Part shown: positions 1-6,404 of the stretch, piece by piece
Layout of the letters: every line of letters begins with the position of its first letter
How positions within the stretch are numbered: the stretch's first letter is position 1
Assembly (NCBI GenBank): GCA_934167735.1
Contig: CAKPLV010000046.1
Coordinates: 1-7,039, forward strand
From: an uncultured Clostridia bacterium
GTDB lineage: Bacteria > Bacillota > Clostridia > TANB77 > CAG-508
Length of the DNA: 7,039 nucleotides
Reading direction: 5' to 3'
Made by a program: the position numbers and the translations under genes
Notes under the pieces: generated by a model
Seen by the model: the letters and a program-made list of their open reading frames with translations, nothing else
Database searches by the model: none
What the model was told of the DNA's origin: nothing

Positions 1-616
1 GTCTTCCACATGCTAATCCTGATATTGTTTGATTTACAACTGCTTGTAAAATAGATACTGCAATATCTTCTTTAGCAGCACCTTCATTTAATAATGGTTG
101 CACATCTGTTTTTGCAAAAACACCACATCTTGAAGCTATTGGATATATTGTTTGATATCCTTTTGCAAGTTCATTTAATCCTGCTGTATCTGTATTTAAC
201 AATGATGCCATTTGGTCTAAAAATGCACCAGTTCCTCCTGCACATGTACCATTCATACGTTGCTCGATTGATTTACCAAAATAAATTATTTTGGCGTCTT
301 CTCCACCTAATTCTATTACAACATCTGTTTTTGGTATATATTTTTCTACTGCTCTTTTACATGCAACAACTTCTTGAATAAATGGTACATCTAAAAATCT
401 TGCTGTACTCATTGCTCCTGATCCTGTTAATGCTATTGTAAATTCATTATCTTTGTATTTTTCTGCTAACTTTTCTAAAACTTTGCATACTGTATTTTTT
501 GTATCTGAATAATGTCTTTCATATGATGTATCTATTACATTTAAAGCCTCATCCATTACAACAATTTTTACTGTTGTTGAACCAACATCCATTCCTATAT
601 GTATTACTTTTTTCAT
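1..616 (-). CDS. 2-hydroxyacyl-CoA dehydratase activase (BcrAD/BadFG-type ATPase), N-terminal part, truncated by window edge
   Basis: Translating the minus strand from the ATG at 614-616 gives 205 residues, open at the left edge. The protein begins with an ASKHA-type phosphate loop (GMDVGSTTVK, residues 8-17) and has a second ATP-binding motif, ELGGEDAK (102-109). Two cysteines lie in NGTCAGGTGAF (C125) and ASRCGVFAK (C164); in this family they bind the [4Fe-4S] cluster shared by the homodimer. Family activases use ATP hydrolysis to inject one electron into a 2-hydroxyacyl-CoA dehydratase, in amino-acid fermentation. Features such as YERHYSD (32-38) and the stretch PIASRCGVFAKTDVQPLLNE resemble, from memory, the very long (about 1,400-residue) clostridial proteins that fuse activase and dehydratase-like domains, not the short HgdC activator (about 260 residues). 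The missing C-terminus prevents a decision. The start is supported by AGGAGG at 624-629, 7 nt upstream, and by a separate promoter. The substrate cannot be told from the sequence. Confidence 0.9.
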   Translation of the reverse strand, partial: MKKVIHIGMDVGSTTVKIVVMDEALNVIDTSYERHYSDTKNTVCKVLEKLAEKYKDNEFTIALTGSGAMSTARFLDVPFIQEVVACKRAVEKYIPKTDVVIELGGEDAKIIYFGKSIEQRMNGTCAGGTGAFLDQMASLLNTDTAGLNELAKGYQTIYPIASRCGVFAKTDVQPLLNEGAAKEDIAVSILQAVVNQTISGLACGR

Positions 617-667
617 TCTATTTCCTCCTAAGGAGTATATCCTTAAATATTTTCACAATTCTTATTT

Positions 668-696
668 AATATATCATAATTACTATCTTTTTTCAA
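668..696 (-). promoter_or_regulatory. Sigma-A-type promoter of the activase gene
   Basis: On the minus strand, TTGAAA (691-696) is followed after exactly 17 nt by TATATT (668-673). Transcription would start near 660 and give a leader of about 45 nt ending in the AGGAGG at 624-629. It lies in the 109-nt gap after the ABC transporter gene, so the activase is probably transcribed independently. I see no convincing terminator between the two genes, so read-through is possible. Confidence 0.65.
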
Positions 697-725
697 GCTT
701 TATAACAACATGGAAATAACTGGTT

Positions 726-3140
726 TTACTCTGTTCTTAATGCTTCAACAGGGTCTCTTTTTGCAGCATATTTTGCTGGTATTAATCCTGCTATCATTGT
801 TAAGCAAACACTTATTACTACTAATATAGTTCCTCCTACCCATGGTAATTGAGCTATTCCTGAAATTCCAACTAAGTTCTTAATTACCATATTAATTGGA
901 ATATTTAATAATAATGTTACACTTATTCCTATTAATCCTGCTACAAGTCCAACTAATAATGTTTCAGCATTAAACACTCTTGATACGTCTTTTTTAGAAG
1001 CACCTATACTACGCAATATTCCAATTTCTTTTGTTCTTTCTAGAACAGAAATATATGTTATTATACCTATCATTATTGATGAAACTACTAAAGATATTCC
1101 TACAAATGCAATTAATACATAACTTATTACATTAATAATTGTTGATACTGATTTCATCATTATTCCTACTAAGTCTGTATAATTAATTACATTTTCTTCT
1201 TTTCCATCTTCTGTTTGTTTGTTATTGTAATCTGTTATAATATTTGCAATTTTATCTTTTGAATCAAAGTCTTTTGGATATATGTTTATACTTGATGGCT
1301 TATCTAAATCAATTGTTTTTACAATAGTTTTATCTATTTCTGATTCATTTGTTTTGTTTATAACATATTCTTTTAAATCTTTTGTATATCCAATTAGTCC
1401 TGCATCTGATGAAGCTACTGTATTGTCATTTGGTCTTATTATTCCTACAATTTTTATTTCTTCAGCATTTTGAACAGCTTCTTTCATGAATTCTTGATCA
1501 TTTATCATATTTACCCATGCATTGTCTATTTTCTTATAATAGTCTGTATTTAATAGAACTTTAAAACTGTAATTTAATAATTCATCATATGTATAACTAT
1601 TTTTGTCATCATTTATTTCTATTTTTTCATTGTTCATTAATTTTTCCATTGCATTTCCAAAATCTGATACATCCTTTATTCCAAGTGAATATAAAGTATA
1701 ATCACTAACTTCGTTGTTCTTATCTGCAATTAAAACTACTTCATTGTATTTTGTTGGCCAATGTCCTGCCAAAACATCATATTGTGATTCTAATAATTGT
1801 TGATTATCTAATAATTCTGACCATACATCAGTTCCACTCATCATTGAACTTGATGACATTAGTGAACTAGATTGTTGGTTTGCTTTTAACATATCTCCAA
1901 ATCCTATTTTATCAAGCACTGAACTTGGATTTACTTGATATACACTTCCATCTTCATTTTGTTTGTAAATATTTAAGTCTAAATCATATTCATATTGAAT
2001 TGCATTTATGTAGTCTTTTATATCACTTTCGCCACTTTCAAGAAATTTCTTGAATTCTTTTAAATTGTTTGTTTGAACTTTGCTTGATAATGTTTCTAAC
2101 ATATCTCCCATTATAGCTCTTGAATATATTCGATCTTTATCATGTTGAATATCATCATCTTTTTTCATCATTGATTCCATCATACTTGTCATATCTATTG
2201 AAGATTCTTGTACTGTTATAGGATATGATGATAAAGTATCTTCTTCTACTTTGTTTATATATGCTTGCATTCCATGTGATAATGATAGTATTAATGCAAT
2301 TCCTATTATTCCTATTGATCCTGCAAATGATGTTAAAAATGTTCTTCCCTTTTTAGTCATTAAGTTATTTAAGCTTAGATGTATTGCTGTGCTGAATTTC
2401 ATTGATGCTTTTCCTGATTTTTCTTTTTTGGTTCTTGCTTTATCTAATTCTTTTTTACTTGCTGTATATGGGTTCGAATCATCTGTTACTTTTCCATCTA
2501 ATAATTTTATTATTCTTGATGAATATTTTTCTGCAAGTTCTGGATTATGTGTTACCATTATTATTAATCTGTCTTTTGAAATTTCTTTTAATATTTCCAT
2601 AACTTGGACTGATGTTTCTGAATCTAATGCTCCTGTTGGCTCATCTGCAAGTAAAATATCAGGATTGTTTACTAATGCTCTTGCTATAGCAACTCTTTGC
2701 ATTTGTCCTCCTGACATTTGGTTTGGCTTTTTGTTAATTTGATCTCCAAGCCCTACTTTAATTAATGCTTCTATTGCTCTTTTTCTTCTCTCTTCTTTTC
2801 CAACTCCTGATATTGTTAATGCTAATTCTACATTTGCTAATACTGTTTGATGTGGTATTAAGTTGTAACTTTGAAATACAAATCCTATTGAATGATTTCT
2901 ATATGTATCCCAGTCTTTGTCTTTGAATTGTTTGGTTGATTTTCCATTGATTATTAAATCTCCTGATGTGTATCTGTCTAAGCCTCCTATTATGTTTAAT
3001 AGTGTTGTTTTTCCACATCCACTTTGACCCAAAATTGATACAAATTCGCTTTCTCTGAATTCTAAGTTGATTCCTTTTAATGCTTTTACTTCATTGTCTC
3101 CAGATAAATAATTTTTTGTTATATCTTTTAGTTGTAACAT
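726..3140 (-). CDS. MacB-like ABC transporter, fused ATP-binding protein and FtsX-type permease
   Basis: The 804-residue protein carries a complete LolD/MacB-class ATPase in residues 1-220: Walker A GQSGCGKTT (38-46), Q-loop Q90, signature MSGGQ (142-146), Walker B ILLADE (162-167), D-loop ALDS (171-174) and H-loop H198. A charged linker (about 225-247) leads to the permease. The permease has one membrane helix (about 268-288), a large extracytoplasmic domain (about 290-660) and three C-terminal helices (about 667-697, 727-750, 770-790). The cytoplasmic segment ERTKEIGILRSIGAS (701-715) is typical of FtsX/MacB permeases. This 1+3 topology fits a mechanotransmission transporter that acts on substrates at the outer membrane face, such as peptides, antibiotics or lipoproteins; the real substrate is unknown. 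The ectodomain has Met/Ser-rich patches (317-325, 424-434). The ATG is supported by AAAGGAG at 3148-3154, 7 nt upstream. It is monocistronic or leads the activase, with a strong, operator-containing promoter upstream. Confidence 0.92.
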   Translation of the reverse strand: MLQLKDITKNYLSGDNEVKALKGINLEFRESEFVSILGQSGCGKTTLLNIIGGLDRYTSGDLIINGKSTKQFKDKDWDTYRNHSIGFVFQSYNLIPHQTVLANVELALTISGVGKEERRKRAIEALIKVGLGDQINKKPNQMSGGQMQRVAIARALVNNPDILLADEPTGALDSETSVQVMEILKEISKDRLIIMVTHNPELAEKYSSRIIKLLDGKVTDDSNPYTASKKELDKARTKKEKSGKASMKFSTAIHLSLNNLMTKKGRTFLTSFAGSIGIIGIALILSLSHGMQAYINKVEEDTLSSYPITVQESSIDMTSMMESMMKKDDDIQHDKDRIYSRAIMGDMLETLSSKVQTNNLKEFKKFLESGESDIKDYINAIQYEYDLDLNIYKQNEDGSVYQVNPSSVLDKIGFGDMLKANQQSSSLMSSSSMMSGTDVWSELLDNQQLLESQYDVLAGHWPTKYNEVVLIADKNNEVSDYTLYSLGIKDVSDFGNAMEKLMNNEKIEINDDKNSYTYDELLNYSFKVLLNTDYYKKIDNAWVNMINDQEFMKEAVQNAEEIKIVGIIRPNDNTVASSDAGLIGYTKDLKEYVINKTNESEIDKTIVKTIDLDKPSSINIYPKDFDSKDKIANIITDYNNKQTEDGKEENVINYTDLVGIMMKSVSTIINVISYVLIAFVGISLVVSSIMIGIITYISVLERTKEIGILRSIGASKKDVSRVFNAETLLVGLVAGLIGISVTLLLNIPINMVIKNLVGISGIAQLPWVGGTILVVISVCLTMIAGLIPAKYAAKRDPVEALRTE

Positions 3141-3174
3141 AAATTATCTCCTTTTCTTATATTTTATCCTATAT

Positions 3175-3203
3175 ATTATAGTGACACTGTGTCACTATGT
3201 CAA
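3175..3203 (-). promoter_or_regulatory. Perfect-consensus sigma-A promoter of the ABC transporter
   Basis: On the minus strand, TTGACA (3198-3203) and TATAAT (3175-3180) are both exact consensus hexamers, separated by an optimal 17 nt. Transcription would start near 3168, about 28 nt before the start codon. A promoter this strong in front of a transporter normally implies repression, and the spacer is almost entirely a palindrome (see the next entry). Confidence 0.85.
3178..3198. promoter_or_regulatory. 21-bp palindromic operator inside the ABC transporter promoter
   Basis: The two 10-bp arms, ATAGTGACAC and GTGTCACTAT, are exact inverted repeats around one central base (3188). The palindrome fills the 17-bp spacer and reaches into both the -10 and -35 hexamers, so a bound dimer would exclude RNA polymerase. 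Size and symmetry fit a TetR- or MarR-family dimer site (inference). The -35 hexamer adds a third TGACA half-site at 3199-3203. No regulator gene lies in the window. Confidence 0.75.
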
Positions 3204-3240
3204 TGCAGTTTTTGTGAATTTTGTGTAAATTTTATCAACG

Positions 3241-3302
3241 AAAAAAGGAATGGTTTGAAGCAAACTATTTAAGGTTCACTTCAGTTAATTCATTCCCTTT
3301 TT
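3241..3302 (-). terminator. Long U-tailed hairpin, possible tandem terminator or small structured RNA
   Basis: Read on the minus strand, positions 3302-3291 pair with 3252-3241 (12 bp, one G-U). After a 7x3 internal loop, 3283-3274 pairs with 3265-3256 (10 bp, two G-U) around an 8-nt loop. The 3' arm ends in six U. All three wobble pairs become A-C mismatches on the plus strand, so the structure favours a minus-strand transcript. It lies after the terminator at 3350-3389 and before the ABC transporter promoter, so it may be a back-up terminator insulating that promoter. It is larger than a usual terminator, so a small RNA cannot be excluded. Confidence 0.5.
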
Positions 3303-3349
3303 CTTCTTCCATATTCTTTGAAACCACATTTTTTCAATTAGTATTTGTT

Positions 3350-3389
3350 AAAAAAATCCAAAAACATCTTTTAAATGTCTTTGGATTTT
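3350..3389 (-). terminator. Intrinsic terminator of the prepilin-RCC1 gene
   Basis: On the minus strand, 3389-3375 pairs with 3367-3353 to form a 15-bp stem with one G-U pair and a 7-nt loop, followed by a run of seven T (3356-3350, four of them within the stem). It begins about 40 nt beyond the stop codon of the gene ending at 3429. On the plus strand the wobble becomes an A-C mismatch, so minus-strand use is favoured. Confidence 0.8.
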
Positions 3390-3428
3390 AATTTTTCTAA
3401 TATTGGGTATAATTGTATTTGCTATTTT

Positions 3429-5099
3429 TTACTCTAAATTTCTTGGAAGCTTTCTATAATAAACATCTCCCTTATCAGTTATATAACTTAATCCGAATTC
3501 TCCTTCCATATTATTAACTTTTATAATTCTGTATTCATCTTTTGTATTGATTGTTTGAAATCCATCAGAATCTGTCTTCAAATATCCTATTCCATCAGAA
3601 TCCAGTACAAATTCATTATGTCCAAATCCTATTAAGGCAAGAGTGATTTTCTTACCACTTGTAATACTAGTTGGACTCAATACTCCTTCTTGTATTTCCT
3701 CGTCATATTCAATATCATATATATTTCCTTCTGAATCTAATATACATCCATTATCTATAAATATAATTTTATTACCATTTGAAGTTTTTATATATTCTGG
3801 ATTTCCAGATCCATTTCCCCAAACATATACATTTCCATTTTGGTCTAACGCATATATCGTACCATAATAAACATTTCGCGATATTGAATTTATTATTTTA
3901 TTTTGCAGTTCATTATTTTCTATATCACTGATACATTTAGGTAATGTTCTATTATTCTTTGTTGTTCCATCTCCAAGATACCCATTGTAACCATATCCCC
4001 CTGCATGCACTTTTCCTTCTGTATCAATTGCAAAAATTGTACCTTTTTCATTATATATACTTGTGATATTTTTAGCTTTCAATGAACTTTCTTCTATCTC
4101 ACTAATGCATTTGGGCAAAGATCTATTTTCCGTTGTTCCATCTCCTAATATACCATATTCATTATATCCCCATGTATATACTTTACCATCTTTATCTAAA
4201 GCTATTATTGTTCCAGCATCTCTTAGTTTGCTATCCCTATCATCTGATAAACTGTACGAATTAGATATATATACAATTTTTTTGTTTTTCAGTTCATTTC
4301 CATCTATATCGCTTATACACACTGGCATATCTCTACTTTCAGTTAATCCATCTCCAAGTTCTCCATAATGATTTTCTCCCCAAGTATATACTTTTCCATC
4401 TTCATCTAATGCTATAAAATGATCTACCATACAATATATTTTTTTAATTATTTTATCTTTTAAAATGCTATTTTCTTTATTTGATATACATATAAATTTT
4501 TCGTTATAATTATCATCATATTCCCATCCATATACTTTACCTTTATTATCCACAAAAAAACCTGCTTTATCCTTTTGAGCTATTCCATCTTTAGTTATAA
4601 CAGTTGCGTTTTCATTATTAATTTTTCCCTCATTTCCATCTAATTCAACATATAATACTTCTCCAGATTTCTTTTCTAAAATTACATAGTCTCCTACATA
4701 TATTACATCTATTATATCTTCTGGATCACTAGAATTATCATCTTCAATTTTTCCATTTTGATTTACTGTATATTCATGTCCAGTTTTATGGTATCTTACT
4801 TTTAAATCTAGTCCATCTTGTGTTACTGTTACATCTTTTCCGTCTGATTTCATTCTTTCTTCAAGTTGGCTTGCTGTGACATATTCCATCATATTATCTG
4901 CTTTACATGATGAATATGCTAGAGATATTCCCTCTTTTTCATCTCCAATTATCGTTTCTTCTTTTGACTTTCTTGCTTGTGTTATTACTCCATTTTCTCC
5001 TGTTAACATTGATATACTTATTCCTGCAAGTATTAATAATACTACTATAGTCACTACCAATGCAATTAATGTTATTCCTTTTTCAACACTTTTCTTCAT
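3429..5099 (-). CDS. Prepilin-type N-terminal domain fused to RCC1-repeat beta-propeller, putative surface protein
   Basis: The 556-residue protein starts with a class III (type IV prepilin) signal: a short basic leader ending EKG, predicted cleavage after G8, then the hydrophobic helix ITLIALVV... (9-32), followed by TGENGVITQARKSKEE. Position +5 of the mature protein is Ala (A13), not the usual Glu. A short pilin-like region (to about 118) and an acidic linker (119-130) precede a propeller of about seven or eight RCC1-like repeats. Their D-x-x-G-x-V/I-Y cores lie near 183, 231, 301, 358, 418, 454, 499 and 540. The central three carry the fullest motif (VYTWG...LGDGTTENR...PKCIS); the outer ones are degenerate. 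Once processed by a prepilin peptidase the protein would sit in the membrane with the propeller outside. Its role is unknown; binding or adhesion is plausible. No pilus assembly gene is nearby. The start is supported by GGAGG at 5110-5114 and by a promoter upstream; a terminator follows. Confidence 0.88.
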   Translation of the reverse strand: MKKSVEKGITLIALVVTIVVLLILAGISISMLTGENGVITQARKSKEETIIGDEKEGISLAYSSCKADNMMEYVTASQLEERMKSDGKDVTVTQDGLDLKVRYHKTGHEYTVNQNGKIEDDNSSDPEDIIDVIYVGDYVILEKKSGEVLYVELDGNEGKINNENATVITKDGIAQKDKAGFFVDNKGKVYGWEYDDNYNEKFICISNKENSILKDKIIKKIYCMVDHFIALDEDGKVYTWGENHYGELGDGLTESRDMPVCISDIDGNELKNKKIVYISNSYSLSDDRDSKLRDAGTIIALDKDGKVYTWGYNEYGILGDGTTENRSLPKCISEIEESSLKAKNITSIYNEKGTIFAIDTEGKVHAGGYGYNGYLGDGTTKNNRTLPKCISDIENNELQNKIINSISRNVYYGTIYALDQNGNVYVWGNGSGNPEYIKTSNGNKIIFIDNGCILDSEGNIYDIEYDEEIQEGVLSPTSITSGKKITLALIGFGHNEFVLDSDGIGYLKTDSDGFQTINTKDEYRIIKVNNMEGEFGLSYITDKGDVYYRKLPRNLE

Positions 5100-5133
5100 T
5101 ACTCAAATTCCTCCATTTTATGTTTATAACTGA

Positions 5134-5162
5134 ATTCTATCATCTAACTTTCTTATTTTCAA
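5134..5162 (-). promoter_or_regulatory. Sigma-A-type promoter of the prepilin-RCC1 gene
   Basis: On the minus strand, TTGAAA (5157-5162) is followed after 17 nt by TAGAAT (5134-5139). Transcription would start near 5127, leaving a leader of about 28 nt with the GGAGG at 5110-5114. The AT tract at 5178-5194 lies 15 nt upstream of the -35 and could act as an UP element (inference). Confidence 0.65.
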
Positions 5163-5177
5163 TTGTTAAAAGTGTCG

Positions 5178-5194
5178 ATATATATATATATATA
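5178..5194. repeat. TA dinucleotide microsatellite
   Basis: Seventeen bases of uninterrupted alternating A and T lie between the divergent genes. Such tracts are prone to slippage and melt easily. The tract is upstream of the minus-strand promoter at 5134-5162 and about 80 nt upstream of the plus-strand -10 element, so a length change could alter expression without touching a coding frame. Confidence 0.8.
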
Positions 5195-5215
5195 CAGTGC
5201 CAAGGGTTTGAAGCG

Positions 5216-5246
5216 TTTGTTACATTTATATGTCATTTTTGTTACA
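5216..5246. repeat. 9-bp direct repeat upstream of the 163-residue gene
   Basis: TTTGTTACA occurs at 5216-5224 and again at 5238-5246, 22 bp apart, close to two helical turns, so both copies face the same side of the DNA. They lie 26-56 nt upstream of the candidate -10 of the plus-strand gene, a position compatible with an activator site. Chance occurrence in AT-rich DNA is possible. Confidence 0.35.
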
Positions 5247-5271
5247 AATGCATACATTTATAATCATTATG

Positions 5272-5280
5272 TGTTATAAT
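5272..5280 (+). promoter_or_regulatory. Extended -10 promoter of the 163-residue gene
   Basis: TGTTATAAT gives a perfect TATAAT (5275-5280) preceded by the TG of an extended -10 element. No good -35 hexamer sits 16-18 nt upstream, which is usual for extended -10 promoters. Transcription would begin near 5287, about 28 nt before the ATG. A second TATAAT (5259-5264) has no TG or -35 and is less likely. Confidence 0.5.
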
Positions 5281-5314
5281 AAGCTTAAGATTATAAAAAA
5301 AGGATAGAATATTT

Positions 5315-5806
5315 ATGGAAGAATTAGAAATAAGCAAATTAAAAATCGCCATTATATATGGCAAAAAATTAGTAGACGAAAAATTAAAAGATGGAATTAT
5401 GACAAGAATTTACAAAGATCCAGAAGAAGATACTGCTCATTTTTTCTATTTCAAAGAATTTTTTAAAACAAACTTTAAAGACGAGCCTGCTTTACAAAAT
5501 GCAGCTTCAACAAATACAATTTTGTATGAATTGGCTCGTTTGGGACATATAGGATTTACTGAGACAACTTCACCTCATTATGAAAAAGAATGTATGATTT
5601 TCATGCCAGATAATATTACAGAAAAACAAAAAGATAGTTTATCTATATTAGCTAAGCAATTGGAAAAAGAAAAATATACAGTTACTGCTCTATCAGAATT
5701 GCATAGAAATGAAGAAAATGTAATTGTTGGCAAACAAAAAATCGGTTCATCAGCTGTTTTAAATCATTTTTTAAAACAAAAATCAGTCGACGAACCAGAA
5801 CAATAA
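5315..5806 (+). CDS. Hypothetical protein, 163 residues
   Basis: I do not recognise this protein. It is hydrophilic and rich in Lys and Glu, with no signal peptide or membrane helix, so it is probably cytoplasmic. Residues 1-35 (KLKIAIIYGKKLVDEKLKDGIMTR) and 70-85 (ILYELARLGHIGFTET) look like mixed helix/strand. A C-terminal half with MIFMPDNITEKQKDSL and a predicted amphipathic helix is followed by a polar tail ending DEPEQ. No catalytic motif, metal-binding cluster or helix-turn-helix is evident. The ATG has AAGGA at 5300-5304, 10 nt upstream. The gene has its own candidate promoter and a terminator just after the stop, so it appears monocistronic. It is divergent from the prepilin-RCC1 gene and convergent with the membrane protein gene. 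It is read as a real gene because of its clean RBS, promoter, terminator and coding-like codon use. Confidence 0.85.
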   Translation: MEELEISKLKIAIIYGKKLVDEKLKDGIMTRIYKDPEEDTAHFFYFKEFFKTNFKDEPALQNAASTNTILYELARLGHIGFTETTSPHYEKECMIFMPDNITEKQKDSLSILAKQLEKEKYTVTALSELHRNEENVIVGKQKIGSSAVLNHFLKQKSVDEPEQ

Positions 5807-5808
5807 AC

Positions 5809-5845
5809 AAAAGTCTTGCATTTTCAATGTAAGACTTTTATTTTA
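5809..5845 (+). terminator. Intrinsic terminator between convergent genes
   Basis: AAAAGTCTTGCAT (5809-5821) pairs with 5827-5839 through 13 bp, including one G-U, around a 5-nt loop, followed by ATTTTAT. It begins 3 nt after the stop codon at 5804-5806. The wobble is a pair only on the plus strand, so it best serves the 163-residue gene. The same hairpin, with one mismatch and a T-rich tail, overlaps the stop of the minus-strand gene (5838-5840) and may also end that transcript. Confidence 0.8.
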
Positions 5846-6347
5846 TGATTCCATATTGGTTATTTACAGGATCTTTAAACAATCCAATTTGGGGTGTTAT
5901 ATATGTAAATGTAATAAATGCAATTGTCAAGACTGTCAAAATTGCAATAGCTGTTGGCTTATTACACCTGTTGTCTGATATCATGTATTTATATGATATA
6001 TATTCACCTAAAATGATTGAAACAAAAAAGCTTCCTATGTCTAAAAATGCAAAATTAGTTCCTATTATTCCTGTATAAGTGTAAAAGAAGATTATTATAA
6101 ACAATATAGATGTAACAATTCCTAATGTTCTTACACATAGATATCTTGAATTCTTTGTTAAAAAATATCCTAATATCGTTATTATTAACATTGGAAAAAA
6201 TACTAGTTTTAGATGTTCCCATGTGCTTTCATTCACTGCTGAAAATGCCCCTACAATTGGATTGTTTCCTGACCATTCATATGTAAAGTGTAACAATGTT
6301 CCTACTATTAATTCAAAGATTGTTCCATATATTATTTTCTTTTTCAT
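5838..6347 (-). CDS. Small integral membrane protein, DUF6512-like
   Basis: The 169-residue protein has about five predicted membrane helices: residues 6-22, 47-63, 72-92, 100-118 and 132-150. After the first helix comes a conserved-looking loop, YEWSGNNPIVGAFSAVNE, then STWEHLKLVFFP (41-52), and near the end TPQIGLFKDP (151-160) followed by YGI. From memory these motifs match the uncharacterised family DUF6512 of Firmicutes, whose function is unknown; this assignment was not checked against a database. There is no catalytic motif that suggests a reaction. The ATG is preceded by AGGAGG at 6354-6359, 6 nt upstream. A promoter is less clear: TTCATA-18-TATAAA, read on the minus strand in the 57-nt gap, is only a weak match. 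The gene diverges from the Fic gene and converges on the 163-residue gene, so it is not in an operon within the window. Confidence 0.85.
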   Translation of the reverse strand: MKKKIIYGTIFELIVGTLLHFTYEWSGNNPIVGAFSAVNESTWEHLKLVFFPMLIITILGYFLTKNSRYLCVRTLGIVTSILFIIIFFYTYTGIIGTNFAFLDIGSFFVSIILGEYISYKYMISDNRCNKPTAIAILTVLTIAFITFTYITPQIGLFKDPVNNQYGIIK

Positions 6348-6372
6348 ATCATACCTCCTATTTATTTATATG

Positions 6373-6381
6373 TGATATAAT
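6373..6381 (+). promoter_or_regulatory. Extended -10 promoter of the Fic gene
   Basis: TGATATAAT holds a perfect TATAAT (6376-6381) preceded by TG, with no recognisable -35 at 17 nt. Transcription would start near 6388. This would give only about 17 nt of leader before the first in-frame ATG (6405), but about 30 nt before the ATG at 6418 that has the good ribosome binding site. Confidence 0.5.
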
Positions 6382-6404
6382 ATTAGGGTATGAAATAAAA
6401 ATTT

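Noticed and set aside
94..381. 95-codon plus-strand open frame
   Set aside because: It lies antisense to the activase, has a low-complexity Leu/His-rich translation and no ribosome binding site. It is a shadow of the real gene.
625..635. Short palindrome CTCCT-A-AGGAG at the activase ribosome binding site
   Set aside because: A 1-nt loop cannot form a hairpin, and the symmetry is explained by the Shine-Dalgarno sequence; no operator claim is supported.
2251..2742. 163-codon plus-strand open frame opposite the ABC ATPase domain
   Set aside because: It overlaps the intact Walker and signature motifs on the minus strand, and has no RBS or recognisable protein features.
3318..3337. Inverted repeat TTGAAA-8-TTTCAA
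   Set aside because: Six-bp AT-rich arms are expected by chance in this composition. One half also serves as a weak -35 candidate, which is already noted with the hairpin.
5205..5214. 10-mer GGTTTGAAGC shared with 3252-3261
   Set aside because: A shared 10-mer is expected by chance within 7 kb. The flanking sequences do not extend the match, so it is not a repeat or att site.
6378..6385. 8-bp palindrome TAATATTA between the divergent membrane-protein and Fic genes
   Set aside because: It is too short and AT-only, overlaps the -10 element, and is explained by base composition.
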